Of a stretch of 64,000 nucleotides of DNA, positions 9,926 through 18,958 are shown piece by piece. The notes beneath the pieces are model-generated. The model worked only from the letters and a program-made list of their open reading frames with translations. It was not told the origin of the DNA and made no database searches. A program made the position numbers and the translations under genes. The stretch spans positions 3,528,486 to 3,592,485 of the forward strand of contig NZ_CM001974.1 of assembly GCF_000406105.1 (NCBI RefSeq), written 5' to 3'. Each line of letters begins with the position of its first letter. Position 1 is the stretch's first letter. The DNA comes from Dickeya chrysanthemi NCPPB 402 (lineage in GTDB: Bacteria > Pseudomonadota > Gammaproteobacteria > Enterobacterales > Enterobacteriaceae).

Positions 9926-10582
9926 ATGGATTTAGCCCTGTTTGATCTGGACGAAACCCTGATTTGCGCCGATAGCACCGGCTTATGGCTACGCTGGCTG
10001 GAGGCGGAGGGATTCGCCGGCAAAGAATTATTGCAACGGGAACAGCACCTGATGCAGAGCTACTACCAGGGCACGCTGGCGATCGAAGATTACATGTATC
10101 TCTCGCTGTCGCCGCTGATTGGTCTGGAGGCCGAGACAGTCTCCACCTGGATCGAACGCTTTATCCAGCGTGATATTCTGCCCCGCCTCTATCCACAAGC
10201 ACGAGAACACATGGACTGGCATCGCCAGCGCGGCGATACCCTGGTGGTTATCTCCGCCAGTGGCGAACATCTGGTGCAGCCCATCGCCCGTCATTTGGGA
10301 GCGGACCACGCGCTGGCGATCGGCGTTACGCTGAAAGACGGGCGTTTTACCGGCGATATTCACGGCGTACCAACCTATCAGCACGGTAAAGTCACCTGTA
10401 TCCGCGAATGGCTGGCACACCGCGACGGCGAGCCCTTCGGCCGGCTTTACGGTTACAGCGATTCGCTCAACGACCGGGCAATGCTGGAATTCGTCGATCA
10501 GGCTTACGTGGTTAATCCATCGCCTGAACTGGCGGCGTTAGCGCAGGAGAAAGACTGGCGCATCTGCCGCTGGCAATGCTAA
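9926..10582 (+). CDS. HAD-superfamily phosphatase (HAD-IB, SerB-like)
   Basis: 218-aa cytoplasmic phosphatase. The start at 9926 follows GGAGGA by five bases and places the first HAD motif DLDETL at residues 6-11, where the first Asp is the nucleophile. Motif II is VVISASGEH (Ser about 105), and motif III/IV is YGYSDSLND (about 174-182). The cap between motifs I and II is the small helical IB type also seen in phosphoserine phosphatase and HAD-type histidinol phosphatases. The substrate cannot be read from the sequence. It follows the lipoprotein hydrolase by 129 bp and is convergent with the LysR gene. Confidence 0.8.
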   Translation: MDLALFDLDETLICADSTGLWLRWLEAEGFAGKELLQREQHLMQSYYQGTLAIEDYMYLSLSPLIGLEAETVSTWIERFIQRDILPRLYPQAREHMDWHRQRGDTLVVISASGEHLVQPIARHLGADHALAIGVTLKDGRFTGDIHGVPTYQHGKVTCIREWLAHRDGEPFGRLYGYSDSLNDRAMLEFVDQAYVVNPSPELAALAQEKDWRICRWQC

Positions 10583-10597
10583 CCCGACGCTCCCGGG

Positions 10598-11540
10598 CTA
10601 ACCGAATGTGTGCGGCTCCAGTCCGATATCCGCTGCCAGCCGTGTATGCTCGCGGCCCAGTTCGGCAATGATAAACGCGATGAAATGACTTAATGCCGCC
10701 GAGCGATGTTTACCCGCCAGCGTCTGTACCTGCAGGCTGCGTTGGGTCAACGGTTCGCTGTGTACCGGTTTCAGCAACAAGCCGTCTTGTCGCGCCCGGT
10801 ACAGCACCGAAAAATGGCTACAGGCGGTAATGGCATCCGGCGTCTGCTGCATAAAGTAGTAAAGCGCGGAAAAGTTGTTGCAACTGAGCGTCGGCTCGAG
10901 AAAGGTGCCGCTCATCCGGCAGGAAAGATCGAACAGTTGACGGATGGTGGTGCCTTGTTGCGGCAACACCAGCGGAAATCCATGCAGATCGGGGAGCTGG
11001 ATGGTTTTGTTCGCCAGTGGATGATCCGGGCGCATCAGCAGCAACACCGGCGCCGGGTACAACGCCATCACGTCAATGCCGCGTTCCGGCGACAGGCTGA
11101 ACTGAAACGCCAGATCACATTCACCGTTGCGCACCATTTCCGATACCTGTATCGCGCTACCGACCTGTAAAAAGAACGTGACGGCGGGGTTATCCTGCCG
11201 GAAGCGGGCAAAACAGCCCCGGCAGCAGATCAAACGCCATGCCGTCGGTACAGGCAACCCGCACAAACGTTCGCCGAACCGCTTTTAACCCCTGAATCTC
11301 GGCGATGGCGTATTCCATGTCCATCATGCTTTTACGCACGTGGTTTTCCAGGATTTGCCCGGCATCCGTCAACACCATACCGCGGGCATGGCGTTCAAAC
11401 AGCGGCGCACCGATGCGCTCCTCCAGTTTGTGGATTTGTCGGCTGATGGCCGATACCGCCACAAACAGTTGTTGGCTGGCGGCACTTAGCGACCCCGTGT
11501 TCGCTACCGTCAGAAAATACCTGATTTCATTGCTATGCAT
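10598..11540 (-). pseudogene. LysR-family regulator, frameshifted
   Basis: Two overlapping frames together make one ordinary LysR protein of about 313 aa. The first frame, from ATG 11540 (MHSNEIRYFLTVANTGSLSA), holds the winged helix-turn-helix (AASQQLFVAVSAISRQIHKLE) and stops after …DLLPGLFCPLPAG. The second frame resumes with FARFRQDNPAVTF and runs through the substrate-binding domain to 10598. The join is a run of four A at 11210-11213 (T4 on the coding strand); three would restore the frame. As read, the product has a DNA-binding domain but no sensor domain. The gene is divergent from the M20 peptidase and would normally control it. Confidence 0.8.
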
Positions 11541-11703
11541 AGCCTGTCCGCCTGCCTCGTTTTTGTGCAACGAAGCTTTATATTAAAAGCAAAGCTTGCT
11601 TGCAATTATTATTATTGTGGCAATGCTGGCGATGATTTAGAACGTGGTTTATCGCATCACTAAAAAACATCACGACAAAAACATCACCACAGACAGGCAT
11701 AAC

Positions 11704-13130
11704 ATGACGACACCACAAGTGATTCAACAGGCGCTGGCGTATTTCGATAGCGGCCGCTTTCGGGATGTGCTGGCGCGTCGCGTCGCTATCGCCAGCGAAA
11801 GTCAGCGCAATGACCGGGACGCCGAGCTACAACACTATCTCAGCGGGGAAATCGTACCGGCGCTACAGGCGCTGGGTTTCGAATTGCAGCAAATCGATAA
11901 CCCGGCCGCGGCCAACCGCCCGTTTTTACTCGCCTCCCGCATGAAGACGACAGCCAGCCCACCGTACTGTGCTACGGCCACGGCGACGTCGTGTTCGGCG
12001 ATGACGAGCACTGGAGCGAAGGGCTTTCCCCGTGGCGACTGGTGGAGCGGGAAGGCCGCTGGTATGGTCGCGGCAGCGCCGACAACAAAGGTCAGCACTC
12101 CGTCAATATTGCGGCGCTGGAGCAGGTCTTTCAGGCCCGTCAGGGGCGGCTCGGCTTTAACTGCAAATGGCTGTTTGAAATGGGCGAAGAGATCAGCTCG
12201 CCGGGCCTGGCCGAGGTGTGCCGCCGTCATGCACAAGACCTGCAAGCCGATCTGTTCATCGCTTCGGATGGCCCGCGTCTCAACGCCGAACGCCCGACGC
12301 TGTTTCTGGGTTCACGCGGCTGCGTCAACTTTCGCCTGACCATCCGCGCCCGCGAGCGGGATTACCACTCCGGCAACTGGGGCGGTTTACTGAGCAACCC
12401 CGGCACGCAACTGGCTAATGCGATTGCCTGTCTGGTCAACCAACATGGTCAAATGCAGGTGGACGCGCTGAAACCACCGCGCCTCACACCGGCGTTGCGC
12501 ACGATTCTGGCGGACATCACGCCAGGCGGGCAGGCGACGGACCCGGCTCTCGACCCGCATTGGGGTGAAGCGGGGCTAAGCCCGTCCGAACGGCTGTTCG
12601 GCTGGAACACGCTGGAAGTGCTGTCGTTTCTGACCGGCAATCCGCAGCGGCCGATGAACGCTATTCCCGGTCACGCTACGGCGGTATGCCAGCTACGTTT
12701 TGTAGTGGACACCGACTGGCGGCAACTGGCGCAGCATCTGCGTCGTCACCTCGACGAACACGGCTTCACCATGGTGGAAATCAGCGAGGTACGTGGTACG
12801 CCCGCCACCCGTCTCGACCCGACCGACCCGCTGGTAGACTGGGCGCTCGACCTGATGCGTCAGTGCAGCGATAAAAAACCGGCGTTGTTGCCCAACCTCG
12901 GCGGCTCGCTGCCCAACGAGGTATTTGCCGAGATTCTCGGGCTGCCGACGCTGTGGATCCCCCACTCTTACCCGGCCTGTGGCCAGCACGCCGTGGACGA
13001 GCATATGCTGGTAAGCATCGCCCGCGAAGGGTTGCAGATCATGACGCGTCTGTTCTGGGATCTGGGTGAACAGGGTCACGCCATTCTGGCACGACACCGT
13101 GCACATCATAATGCCAACAAGCCAAGCTGA
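11704..13130 (+). pseudogene. M20-family metallopeptidase/amidohydrolase, frameshifted
   Basis: Zinc peptidase of the M20 (ArgE/DapE/CPG2) type. The N-terminal frame from ATG 11704 (AGG six bases upstream) reads MTTPQVIQQALAYFDSGRF… to …RPFLLASR. The remainder is in the next frame, starting EDDSQPTVLCYGHGDVVFGDDE (as two overlapping pieces) and running to 13130. One base is missing near 11937-11944; reading CGCCATGAA instead of CGCATGAA would give …LASRHEDDSQ and a 475-aa protein. Metal and catalytic motifs lie after the break: GHGD, GRGSADNKGQ, FEMGEEISSPG, and the dimerisation domain. The next gene is an MHS transporter that begins eight bases after the stop, so both probably handle one imported peptide-like or N-acylated substrate. 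Confidence 0.8.
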
Positions 13131-13138
13131 GGGACACG

Positions 13139-14413
13139 ATGACGACGGTATCCGTTTCACATCACCAAGCCACACGCCCCAGCCTGTACAAAACGCTGTT
13201 TGCTACGTGCATCGGCAATGCGCTGGAATGGTTTGACATCGCGGTCTACGGCTTCTTCGCCAATTACATCGCCCACGCCTTTTTCCCCACCCAGGATCCG
13301 ACGGTATCGCTGTTGCTGGCCTTCGGCAGTTTCGGCGTTTCTTTTTTGATCCGTCCGTTGGGCGCGGTGGTACTGGGTGCTTACGCTGATCGCGCCGGAC
13401 GCAAGGCGTCTCTGCTGCTCTCCATCAGCATGATGTTGCTGGGCGGCGCAATGATTACCTTTATGCCCACCTACGCCAGCATCGGTCTGGCGGCACCGCT
13501 GTTGGTCATGCTGGCGCGCCTGATTCAGGGGTTTTCCGCCGGCGGCGAGTTCGGCAGCTCCACCGCGTTTCTGGTGGAGCATTTCCCGGAACGCCGCGCG
13601 TTTATCGCCAGTTGGCAGTTCGCCACGCAGGGCGCCAGTACCCTGCTGGCTTCGGCGTTTGGTCTCGGATTATCGCAATCGTTGAGCGAAGCCCAGATTC
13701 AGGAATGGGGCTGGCGCATCCCGTTCGCGTTTGGTTTGTTGATTGGCCCGGTGGGGCTGTACATCCGCCGTCACGTGCATGAACCCGCCAACTTTGAACA
13801 GGCCGAGAAAACCCAATCGCCGATCAAGACGCTGTTCACCCGGCAAAAGGCACTGTTCCTGATTGCCGTCGGCCTGATGGTGATTTCCACCGCCATCAAC
13901 TACATGCTGAACTATGTCCCCACCTATGCCACCAAGACGCTGCACCTGCCGTCCGGCGCTGCGTTCAGCGCCACGCTGATTGCCGGCGTCATCCTGACGG
14001 TCGTCACGCCGCTGGTTGGCTTGTGGGCGGAAAAAGTCGGCCGCCTGCCGTTGATGTGGGGGGCGCTGCTGTTGCTGGCGGTAACCATCTATCCGGCATT
14101 CTGGCTGATGACCCGGTATCTGTCGGCGATGTCGCTGATTGTGGTGGTAGGCTGGATGGCGCTGCTGAAATCGGTGTATTTCTCCACCGTGCCGTCAATG
14201 ATGGCTGACCTGTTCCCGGTCTCCACCCGCGCCAGCGGCATGGCGATCAGCTATAACGTGGCGGTGACCGTATTCGGCGGCTTTGCCCCATTCATCTGTA
14301 CGTTATTGATTAGCGCCACCGGCAGCAACCTGGCGCCAAGCTACTACCTGATGATCACTGCGCTGATAAGCGTACTGGCGCTATGGCAGGCTCAGTTACG
14401 CCATCGCGGCTAG
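13139..14413 (+). CDS. MFS transporter, metabolite:H+ symporter (MHS) family
   Basis: 424-aa inner-membrane permease with about 12 hydrophobic segments. The N-terminal signature GNALEWFDIAVYGFFANYIA and the loop 2-3 motif GAYADRAGRKASLLLSI are typical of the metabolite:H+ symporters (ProP, KgtP, ShiA relatives), as is RLIQGFSAGGEFGSSTAFLVE. Members carry organic acids, betaines or amino-acid derivatives; the substrate is unknown. The eight-base spacing from the M20 gene indicates co-transcription. Confidence 0.85.
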   Translation: MTTVSVSHHQATRPSLYKTLFATCIGNALEWFDIAVYGFFANYIAHAFFPTQDPTVSLLLAFGSFGVSFLIRPLGAVVLGAYADRAGRKASLLLSISMMLLGGAMITFMPTYASIGLAAPLLVMLARLIQGFSAGGEFGSSTAFLVEHFPERRAFIASWQFATQGASTLLASAFGLGLSQSLSEAQIQEWGWRIPFAFGLLIGPVGLYIRRHVHEPANFEQAEKTQSPIKTLFTRQKALFLIAVGLMVISTAINYMLNYVPTYATKTLHLPSGAAFSATLIAGVILTVVTPLVGLWAEKVGRLPLMWGALLLLAVTIYPAFWLMTRYLSAMSLIVVVGWMALLKSVYFSTVPSMMADLFPVSTRASGMAISYNVAVTVFGGFAPFICTLLISATGSNLAPSYYLMITALISVLALWQAQLRHRG

Positions 14414-14506
14414 CAATCAATACCCGGTTCCCCGTCATGGCGGCGCGTTATGTCCTGGCGGGGAGCCTATCCGAACCTCGGACGCCACGCAGGCGATCGT
14501 CCGGCG

Positions 14507-15037
14507 TCAGTCATACGGTAAGGAGGCATCCCCCTCCCCCAGCGCACGTTGCAGCAATGTGGTATCCACCCAACGCCCGTGCTTCATCCCTACCGAACGT
14601 AACGTCCCCGTCAGGGTAAATCCCAGCGACAAATGTAATTGCAGCGAGGCCTGATTACCGCTGTCGGCAATGACCGACACCACCTGTCGATATCCTTGTT
14701 GTTCCGCCTGTAACAATGCGGCGGATAACAAGCGCTTGCCGATGCCTTTCCCCAGATGATCCGGATGCAGATAAATCGAATCCTCCAGGGTGAAGCGGTA
14801 AGCATAACGAGTACGATAAAACCCCAGATAGCAGTATCCCAACATGCGCCCGTTTTCCGTCGCCACCAGCCAGGGCAAGCCAGCGTCGCGAATTTTCTGC
14901 CAACGATCGCGCATTTCGGCTTCATCAGGCGCTTCGGTTTCAAACGTCGCGATACCATGCAGAACATGTTGGGCATAAATATCCCTGATGGCAGCGATAT
15001 GTTCCGCCCGGGCATCCTCAATTACAATGGTGCTCAT
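14507..15037 (-). CDS. GNAT N-acetyltransferase (phosphinothricin acetyltransferase/MnaT-like)
   Basis: 176-aa acetyl-CoA-dependent transferase. It opens with IEDARAEHIAAIRDIYAQHV, has LGYCYLGFYRTRYAYRFTLE (about 66-86) and the acetyl-CoA pyrophosphate-binding motif A HLGKGIGKRLLSA (about 94-107), then VVSVIADSGNQASLQLHLSLGF. This layout matches the Pat/YncA (MnaT) group, which acetylates phosphinothricin, methionine sulfoximine or methionine sulfone. Stand-alone gene, opposite to the upstream transporter. Confidence 0.8.
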   Translation of the reverse strand: MSTIVIEDARAEHIAAIRDIYAQHVLHGIATFETEAPDEAEMRDRWQKIRDAGLPWLVATENGRMLGYCYLGFYRTRYAYRFTLEDSIYLHPDHLGKGIGKRLLSAALLQAEQQGYRQVVSVIADSGNQASLQLHLSLGFTLTGTLRSVGMKHGRWVDTTLLQRALGEGDASLPYD

Positions 15038-15194
15038 TAGTGTATCCTTGTCAAAACAGCAGGTTAGCGATTAGGCTGGGCCTTATTGCCGCACAAACCA
15101 TCGTATGCGACAGCAGGATATCCACTAGCTTAACCAATCCCCGATAAAGGCAACAGACACAAACAGTTATGCCTGTCATAAAGGAAAGTTTGAT

Positions 15195-15588
15195 ATGGCC
15201 AGATAGAATCTGGAATTGCTGGAAACCTTTACCACGGTGATGCGGGAGGGCAGTTTTTCTGCGGCAGCCAACCGGCTCAACCTGAGCCAGCCGGCCGTCA
15301 ACCAGCAATTTCGCCAACTGGAGCACTATTTTGGCGTACGGCTGGCCGAACGCAGCGGTAATGGAATTGGGCAGTATCGAGGCTATCAAGGAAATGGTGC
15401 TGGCCGGGCTGGGATGCAGCATCGTACCAAAACTGTCGTTGAACTCTGACGCGCTGACGCCAGCGTTTCATATTCGGCCACTGAGTCCGGTGCTTAACAG
15501 GACACTGGCGATTGTCATGCGGCAGGATAAACCCTTGAATAAGGCATTGCGCCTGGTTCTGGAAAGACTGAAAAAAGGGAAAATCTAA
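15195..15588 (+). pseudogene. LysR-family regulator, decayed
   Basis: A ribosome site (AAGGAAAG) and ATG at 15195 open a LysR protein whose fourth codon is TAG (M-A-R-stop, then NLELLETFTTVMREGSFSA…). The helix-turn-helix runs to about 15350 (FGVRLAERS) and then jumps, out of frame, to the end of a substrate-binding domain (EAIKEMVLAGLGCSIVPK…). Compared with a normal ~300-aa LysR protein, roughly 150 or more central codons are deleted. Nonsense mutation plus deletion make this a dead gene. Confidence 0.8.
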
Positions 15589-15668
15589 AAATAAGTCGCC
15601 GCCTGATAATAAATCAGGTCATTAATATATTTTCTGAATAACAAACGTAGCGGTAATATTTTTACGTA

Positions 15669-16247
15669 TCAGCTCGGCTGCGGCAATTTATTGCTACCGG
15701 GAAGCGCCCAGGGAACCTCACCCGAACTTGCACCCAGCATTTGCTGTATTTTCTCGTAAACTTCTGCTGCCGACATACCGCTATATAAACCCTGGCTATA
15801 ATAACCAAACTCCGCCGTACTCGCTGGCGCACGCCCGCCACTTACACTTAAATCGGCGGAAGTCATACGCTTACCGGTAAATACGTTATAGCTTTCACTT
15901 TGACCGTCAGGGTACTTCACTACCGAAACCAACACGCCGCCATAAAGCGGGATGCCCGTCATGCGCAGCGAGCGCTCAACGGTGGATTCAGTTTGCTGTT
16001 TCTGTAGTTTTTCTTTTGCCAGGCGCTCGTCCAGCGATGTCGTACGATCACGCGTATCGGTCACATCATTAGAATTGTTATCCGCAAATTCATTATTTGG
16101 CGAATTATTCATTTTTCCTGAGCTAAAGGAAGCGGATTTATTTACTCCGACAGCGTCGGTGCTCTCTCCAGAGCCGCCATTGGCAATATAACCTTGCTGT
16201 GGATAAGAAGATGCCATGTTTTGATTCTGAATACCCGATATGACCAC
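15669..16247 (-). CDS. Hypothetical protein, polar N-terminus
   Basis: 192 aa from a GTG at 16247, supported by AAGGAG six bases upstream. I do not recognise it. Residues 1-70 are rich in Ser, Asn, Gln and Gly and low in hydrophobic residues (NQNMASSYPQQGYIANGG…), then a charged stretch predicted to be helical (LDERLAKEKLQKQQTES, about 72-88), then a small mixed region (GVLVSVVKYPDGQSESYNVF). It has no signal peptide, membrane segment or Cys. The disordered, Ser-rich start resembles type III secreted proteins in composition only; I found no Hrp box upstream. It is divergent from the Sia-like operon, 440 bp away. Confidence 0.6.
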   Translation of the reverse strand: MVISGIQNQNMASSYPQQGYIANGGSGESTDAVGVNKSASFSSGKMNNSPNNEFADNNSNDVTDTRDRTTSLDERLAKEKLQKQQTESTVERSLRMTGIPLYGGVLVSVVKYPDGQSESYNVFTGKRMTSADLSVSGGRAPASTAEFGYYSQGLYSGMSAAEVYEKIQQMLGASSGEVPWALPGSNKLPQPS

Positions 16248-16687
16248 GATTCACTCCTTTTTTATTTTTAACGATAGCATGCCTCTAAGGGCACTGATTT
16301 ATTACGACGCACCAACACCTGCACACCGGAAGAAAAACAACACACCCGCCGCAGCGAGAATCACGCAGGACGGCTAAACAGACTCATGCCATCCAAAGCT
16401 ATCAGGAAATAGAAGAGTGGTTGAAAACCACACGGGCGGCTTCATTTTTCACACTGCATTCACAAAATAGAAAAGACACGCCCACGTCTAAAATATATCG
16501 GCCAATTTATTTTTTTATTAATACGAAAAAGGCATAAAAACGTTCATTAAACGAACATGTCGGCAATATTTAGTCATGAGTGTAAAGACGAAACTGACAA
16601 TTCCTTAGCGTTTCAACAGCCTGTCATGTTCCCGTCATCTGTCGCTGTTAACGTGGAGCTAGCCTACTTCTCCAGAAAGACAAAACA
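16248..16687. other. Intergenic region upstream of the Sia-like operon
   Basis: 440 bp between divergent genes, AT-rich near 16440-16560. A short hairpin GTGGTT-GAA-AACCAC occurs near 16415-16430. I see no gene, no ERIC and no clear promoter consensus. Confidence 0.4.
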
Positions 16688-17923
16688 ATGAGTGCCTTGC
16701 CGTCACAGGAACATCGGTTACGCTTCGCTTCCTTCCCAAGCGCACGCGACTTATGTATCACCACGCCGGATATCTCGCCCTCTACCGATAACGCCACCGT
16801 ATTACAGTTGTTCAGCCGTCACAAGGATCTGGTGAGCCTGCCGGTGGTGGAGGATGGACGTCCATTCGGCTTGATCAACCGTCATAGTTTCCTGTCGCAA
16901 ATGGCGCGCCCCTACTACCGCGAATTGTATGACCGAAAAAGCTGTATTGCTTTTATGGACAAAACGCCGCTGATCATCGAGGCCTCGACCTTATTGAGCG
17001 ATGTCGCGGACAAGGCGGTCATCAGCGGAGAGCGCTTTCTGGCCGACGGCTTCATCATTACCGAAAACGGCCGCTATCTTGGTATCGGCCTGGGTATCGA
17101 TCTGTTCCGCATCGTCTCGGATACCCATGTCCGCCAGCATCAGCAGATTGTGCAAAGTATAGAATATGCCAGCGTCATTCAGGGAGCGATGCTGACGCCG
17201 TTTCGGCAAACGCTGGCCGAGACCTTGCAGGATTGGTGTCTGGTGTGGGAACCGCGCGATTGCGTCGGCGGCGATAGTTACGCCTTCAGACAATACGCAC
17301 ATGGCTGGCTGGCCGTACTGGCCGATTGTACCGGCCATGGCGTGCCGGGCGCCTTTATGACGCTGATATTCAATTCGGCGCTGGAACAGGCGCTGGCGCA
17401 ACACCGCCCGGACCAACCAGGACAACTGATCGGCGGCATTAATCGCTATATCAAAGACACACTGGGCCAAAAGAGCGGCTATCCGGGGCAAATGTCAGCG
17501 TCCGACGATGGCTGCGATGCGCTGGTGATATACGTCAATACCGCCGAGCAAACCCTGAGCTGGGCCAGCGCCCGCATGACGGCGTTCCTGCTAGCGGCGC
17601 AAAGCGGCGAGTTGCTGACGCTCGACAATGACCGTATGGGCGTGGGCTACACCAATACGCCATACGACTACAGTTGGCCAACATTCCAACGCCCGCTGTC
17701 GCCGCAAGATCTGTTTTTTGCCACCACCGACGGTTTGCTCGACCAGATTGGCGGCGAACGGCAGATCAAATTCGGCAAACGCCGTCTGCAGAACGTGTTG
17801 CAACGCATCAGGGAACTGCCGATGAATCAGCTTGCCGCCCAACTATTACATCATCATCGCATCTGGCAGGGCACCCAGACACGACGCGACGACCTTACAT
17901 TTTGGGGCTTCAGGCACCCATGA
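16688..17923 (+). CDS. SpoIIE/PP2C-type phosphatase with N-terminal CBS pair (SiaA-like)
   Basis: 411-aa soluble protein. Residues ~15-150 look like a CBS pair (TVLQLFSRHKDLVSLPVVED, FGLINRHSFLS, then DGFIITENGRYLGIGLGIDL). Residues ~165-411 are a SpoIIE-type PP2C phosphatase with metal-binding Asp motifs GGDSYAF (about 196), ADCTGHGVPGAFMT (about 218), ATTDGLLDQIGG and the final RRDDLTFWGF. In the Pseudomonas SiaABCD system, SiaA removes phosphate from SiaC and SiaB puts it on, and SiaC activates the diguanylate cyclase SiaD. Here the gene is followed by SiaB-, SiaC- and SiaD-like genes in the same order. Pseudomonas SiaA is a larger membrane protein with a HAMP domain, so this version would sense an intracellular ligand, perhaps an adenosyl nucleotide through the CBS pair (inference). 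Confidence 0.8.
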   Translation: MSALPSQEHRLRFASFPSARDLCITTPDISPSTDNATVLQLFSRHKDLVSLPVVEDGRPFGLINRHSFLSQMARPYYRELYDRKSCIAFMDKTPLIIEASTLLSDVADKAVISGERFLADGFIITENGRYLGIGLGIDLFRIVSDTHVRQHQQIVQSIEYASVIQGAMLTPFRQTLAETLQDWCLVWEPRDCVGGDSYAFRQYAHGWLAVLADCTGHGVPGAFMTLIFNSALEQALAQHRPDQPGQLIGGINRYIKDTLGQKSGYPGQMSASDDGCDALVIYVNTAEQTLSWASARMTAFLLAAQSGELLTLDNDRMGVGYTNTPYDYSWPTFQRPLSPQDLFFATTDGLLDQIGGERQIKFGKRRLQNVLQRIRELPMNQLAAQLLHHHRIWQGTQTRRDDLTFWGFRHP

Positions 17924-17950
17924 ACACGTTTAACCAGGTAAAACCGGAAC

Positions 17951-18502
17951 ATGTCCGACACGAAGTACACTGAATTTTTCGACCTCACCCAACAGCAAAA
18001 TATCGCGCTGTACTATGTGGGGTATTTCTCGCAAAACATCATCTGCTCGCTGGCGGAAACGGTACGGCTGCAACTGGAAAAAAGCCGGGTGCCGCCCAAT
18101 GTCCGCCGCAAGCTGTTTTCCAGCTTTGTGGAGATGGTGCAGAACATCATCCATTACTCCGCCTCGGCGCTCACGTCGGAAGAACAGGAACATGAAATCC
18201 GTCATGGCTCGGTATGCATCGGTTTTGAGGCGGGAAAATACTTTTTATTGAGCGCCAATCGGGTCTATCCGGCTGATGCGGAAACGCTGCGTCGGCGGCT
18301 GGAACCGCTGTGCACGATGACGCTCGATGAAATTCGGCTTGCCTATAAGGCCTCACTGCGTGAAGAGATCCCGGCATCCAGCAAAGGGGCGGATATCGGC
18401 CTGTTGACCGTTGCCCGCGATGCCAGCGAACCGCTGCAATTCACCTTTCGCAGCGACGCCACCACCGGGCTCTCCACGTTTTATCTGAAGGCGGTGATTT
18501 AA
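17951..18502 (+). CDS. SiaB-like kinase / histidine-kinase-fold protein
   Basis: 183 aa. The segment VRRKLFSSFVEMVQNIIHYS (about 53-72) is the N-box of a GHKL/anti-sigma-type kinase, with the E..QN pattern for Mg-ATP. SSKGADIGLLTVARDASEPLQFTF near the end corresponds to the G2-like region of the SiaB family. It is expected to phosphorylate the SiaC-like product of the next gene, opposing the upstream phosphatase. The gap to the phosphatase gene is 27 bp and only 2 bp separate it from the next gene, so the four genes form one operon. Confidence 0.75.
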   Translation: MSDTKYTEFFDLTQQQNIALYYVGYFSQNIICSLAETVRLQLEKSRVPPNVRRKLFSSFVEMVQNIIHYSASALTSEEQEHEIRHGSVCIGFEAGKYFLLSANRVYPADAETLRRRLEPLCTMTLDEIRLAYKASLREEIPASSKGADIGLLTVARDASEPLQFTFRSDATTGLSTFYLKAVI

Positions 18503-18504
18503 CC

Positions 18505-18954
18505 ATGACAGACATAATAACAACGGACAATCTTCATATTACCGGCACGGCCAGTACGCCGACGGTGGATTTTCGCTTCGACGCCCACCAGCTTTCGTTG
18601 TCCGGGGAGTCTTACCCGGAAAATGCGGCGGCGTTTTACGGCCCGCTGATCGAGCAGGTGCAGCGCTATTTACAAAACCGTCTTGTACAAAACCGTCTGG
18701 TACAAAACCGTCTCGCCGCAACGGCCGGACAACCGGCGCCTATTAACGTGCATGTGTCGCTGCCCTACTTCAACAGTTCCAGTACCAAAATGCTGTTCAG
18801 CCTGTTCAATATTCTCGATAAAGCCGCACAGCAGCAGCTTCCTATTGCGTTGCACTGGTATTACGACCAGGACGACGACATTGCCGAAGAGTTCGGGCAA
18901 GAGCTGCATATCGATTTTCCCGCGCTCGAATTCCATCCCCACATTCTGGAGTAA
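18505..18954 (+). CDS. SiaC-like DUF1987 protein (anti-sigma-antagonist-like switch)
   Basis: 149 aa. Family marks: LHITGTASTPTVDF, LSGESYPENAAAFYGPL and INVHVSLPYFNSSSTKMLFSLF. In Pseudomonas SiaC the switch residue is a Thr in an 'LNTSS' loop; here the same loop reads FNSSS, so Ser about 91 could be phosphorylated instead (inference from alignment by eye). Unphosphorylated SiaC binds and activates the cyclase SiaD. A 15-bp sequence repeated three times inserts QNRLVQNRLVQNRL at residues 57-70 within what should be a helix. This makes the protein longer than Pseudomonas SiaC, which I recall as about 126 aa. Confidence 0.8.
   Translation: MTDIITTDNLHITGTASTPTVDFRFDAHQLSLSGESYPENAAAFYGPLIEQVQRYLQNRLVQNRLVQNRLAATAGQPAPINVHVSLPYFNSSSTKMLFSLFNILDKAAQQQLPIALHWYYDQDDDIAEEFGQELHIDFPALEFHPHILE
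18671..18715 (+). repeat. In-frame 15-bp tandem repeat, three units, inside siaC-like gene
   Basis: Units at 18671-18685, 18686-18700 and 18701-18715, each TACAAAACCGTCTNG and differing only at the base before the last G. Each unit is five codons, so copy-number change keeps the frame and adds or removes QNRLV. Confidence 0.95.
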
Positions 18955-18958
18955 CGGC

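Noticed and set aside
16248..16687. Search for an Hrp box or lux-type box upstream of the orphan protein and Sia-like operon
   Set aside because: No sequence with both halves at proper spacing; only a short hairpin and AT-rich DNA.
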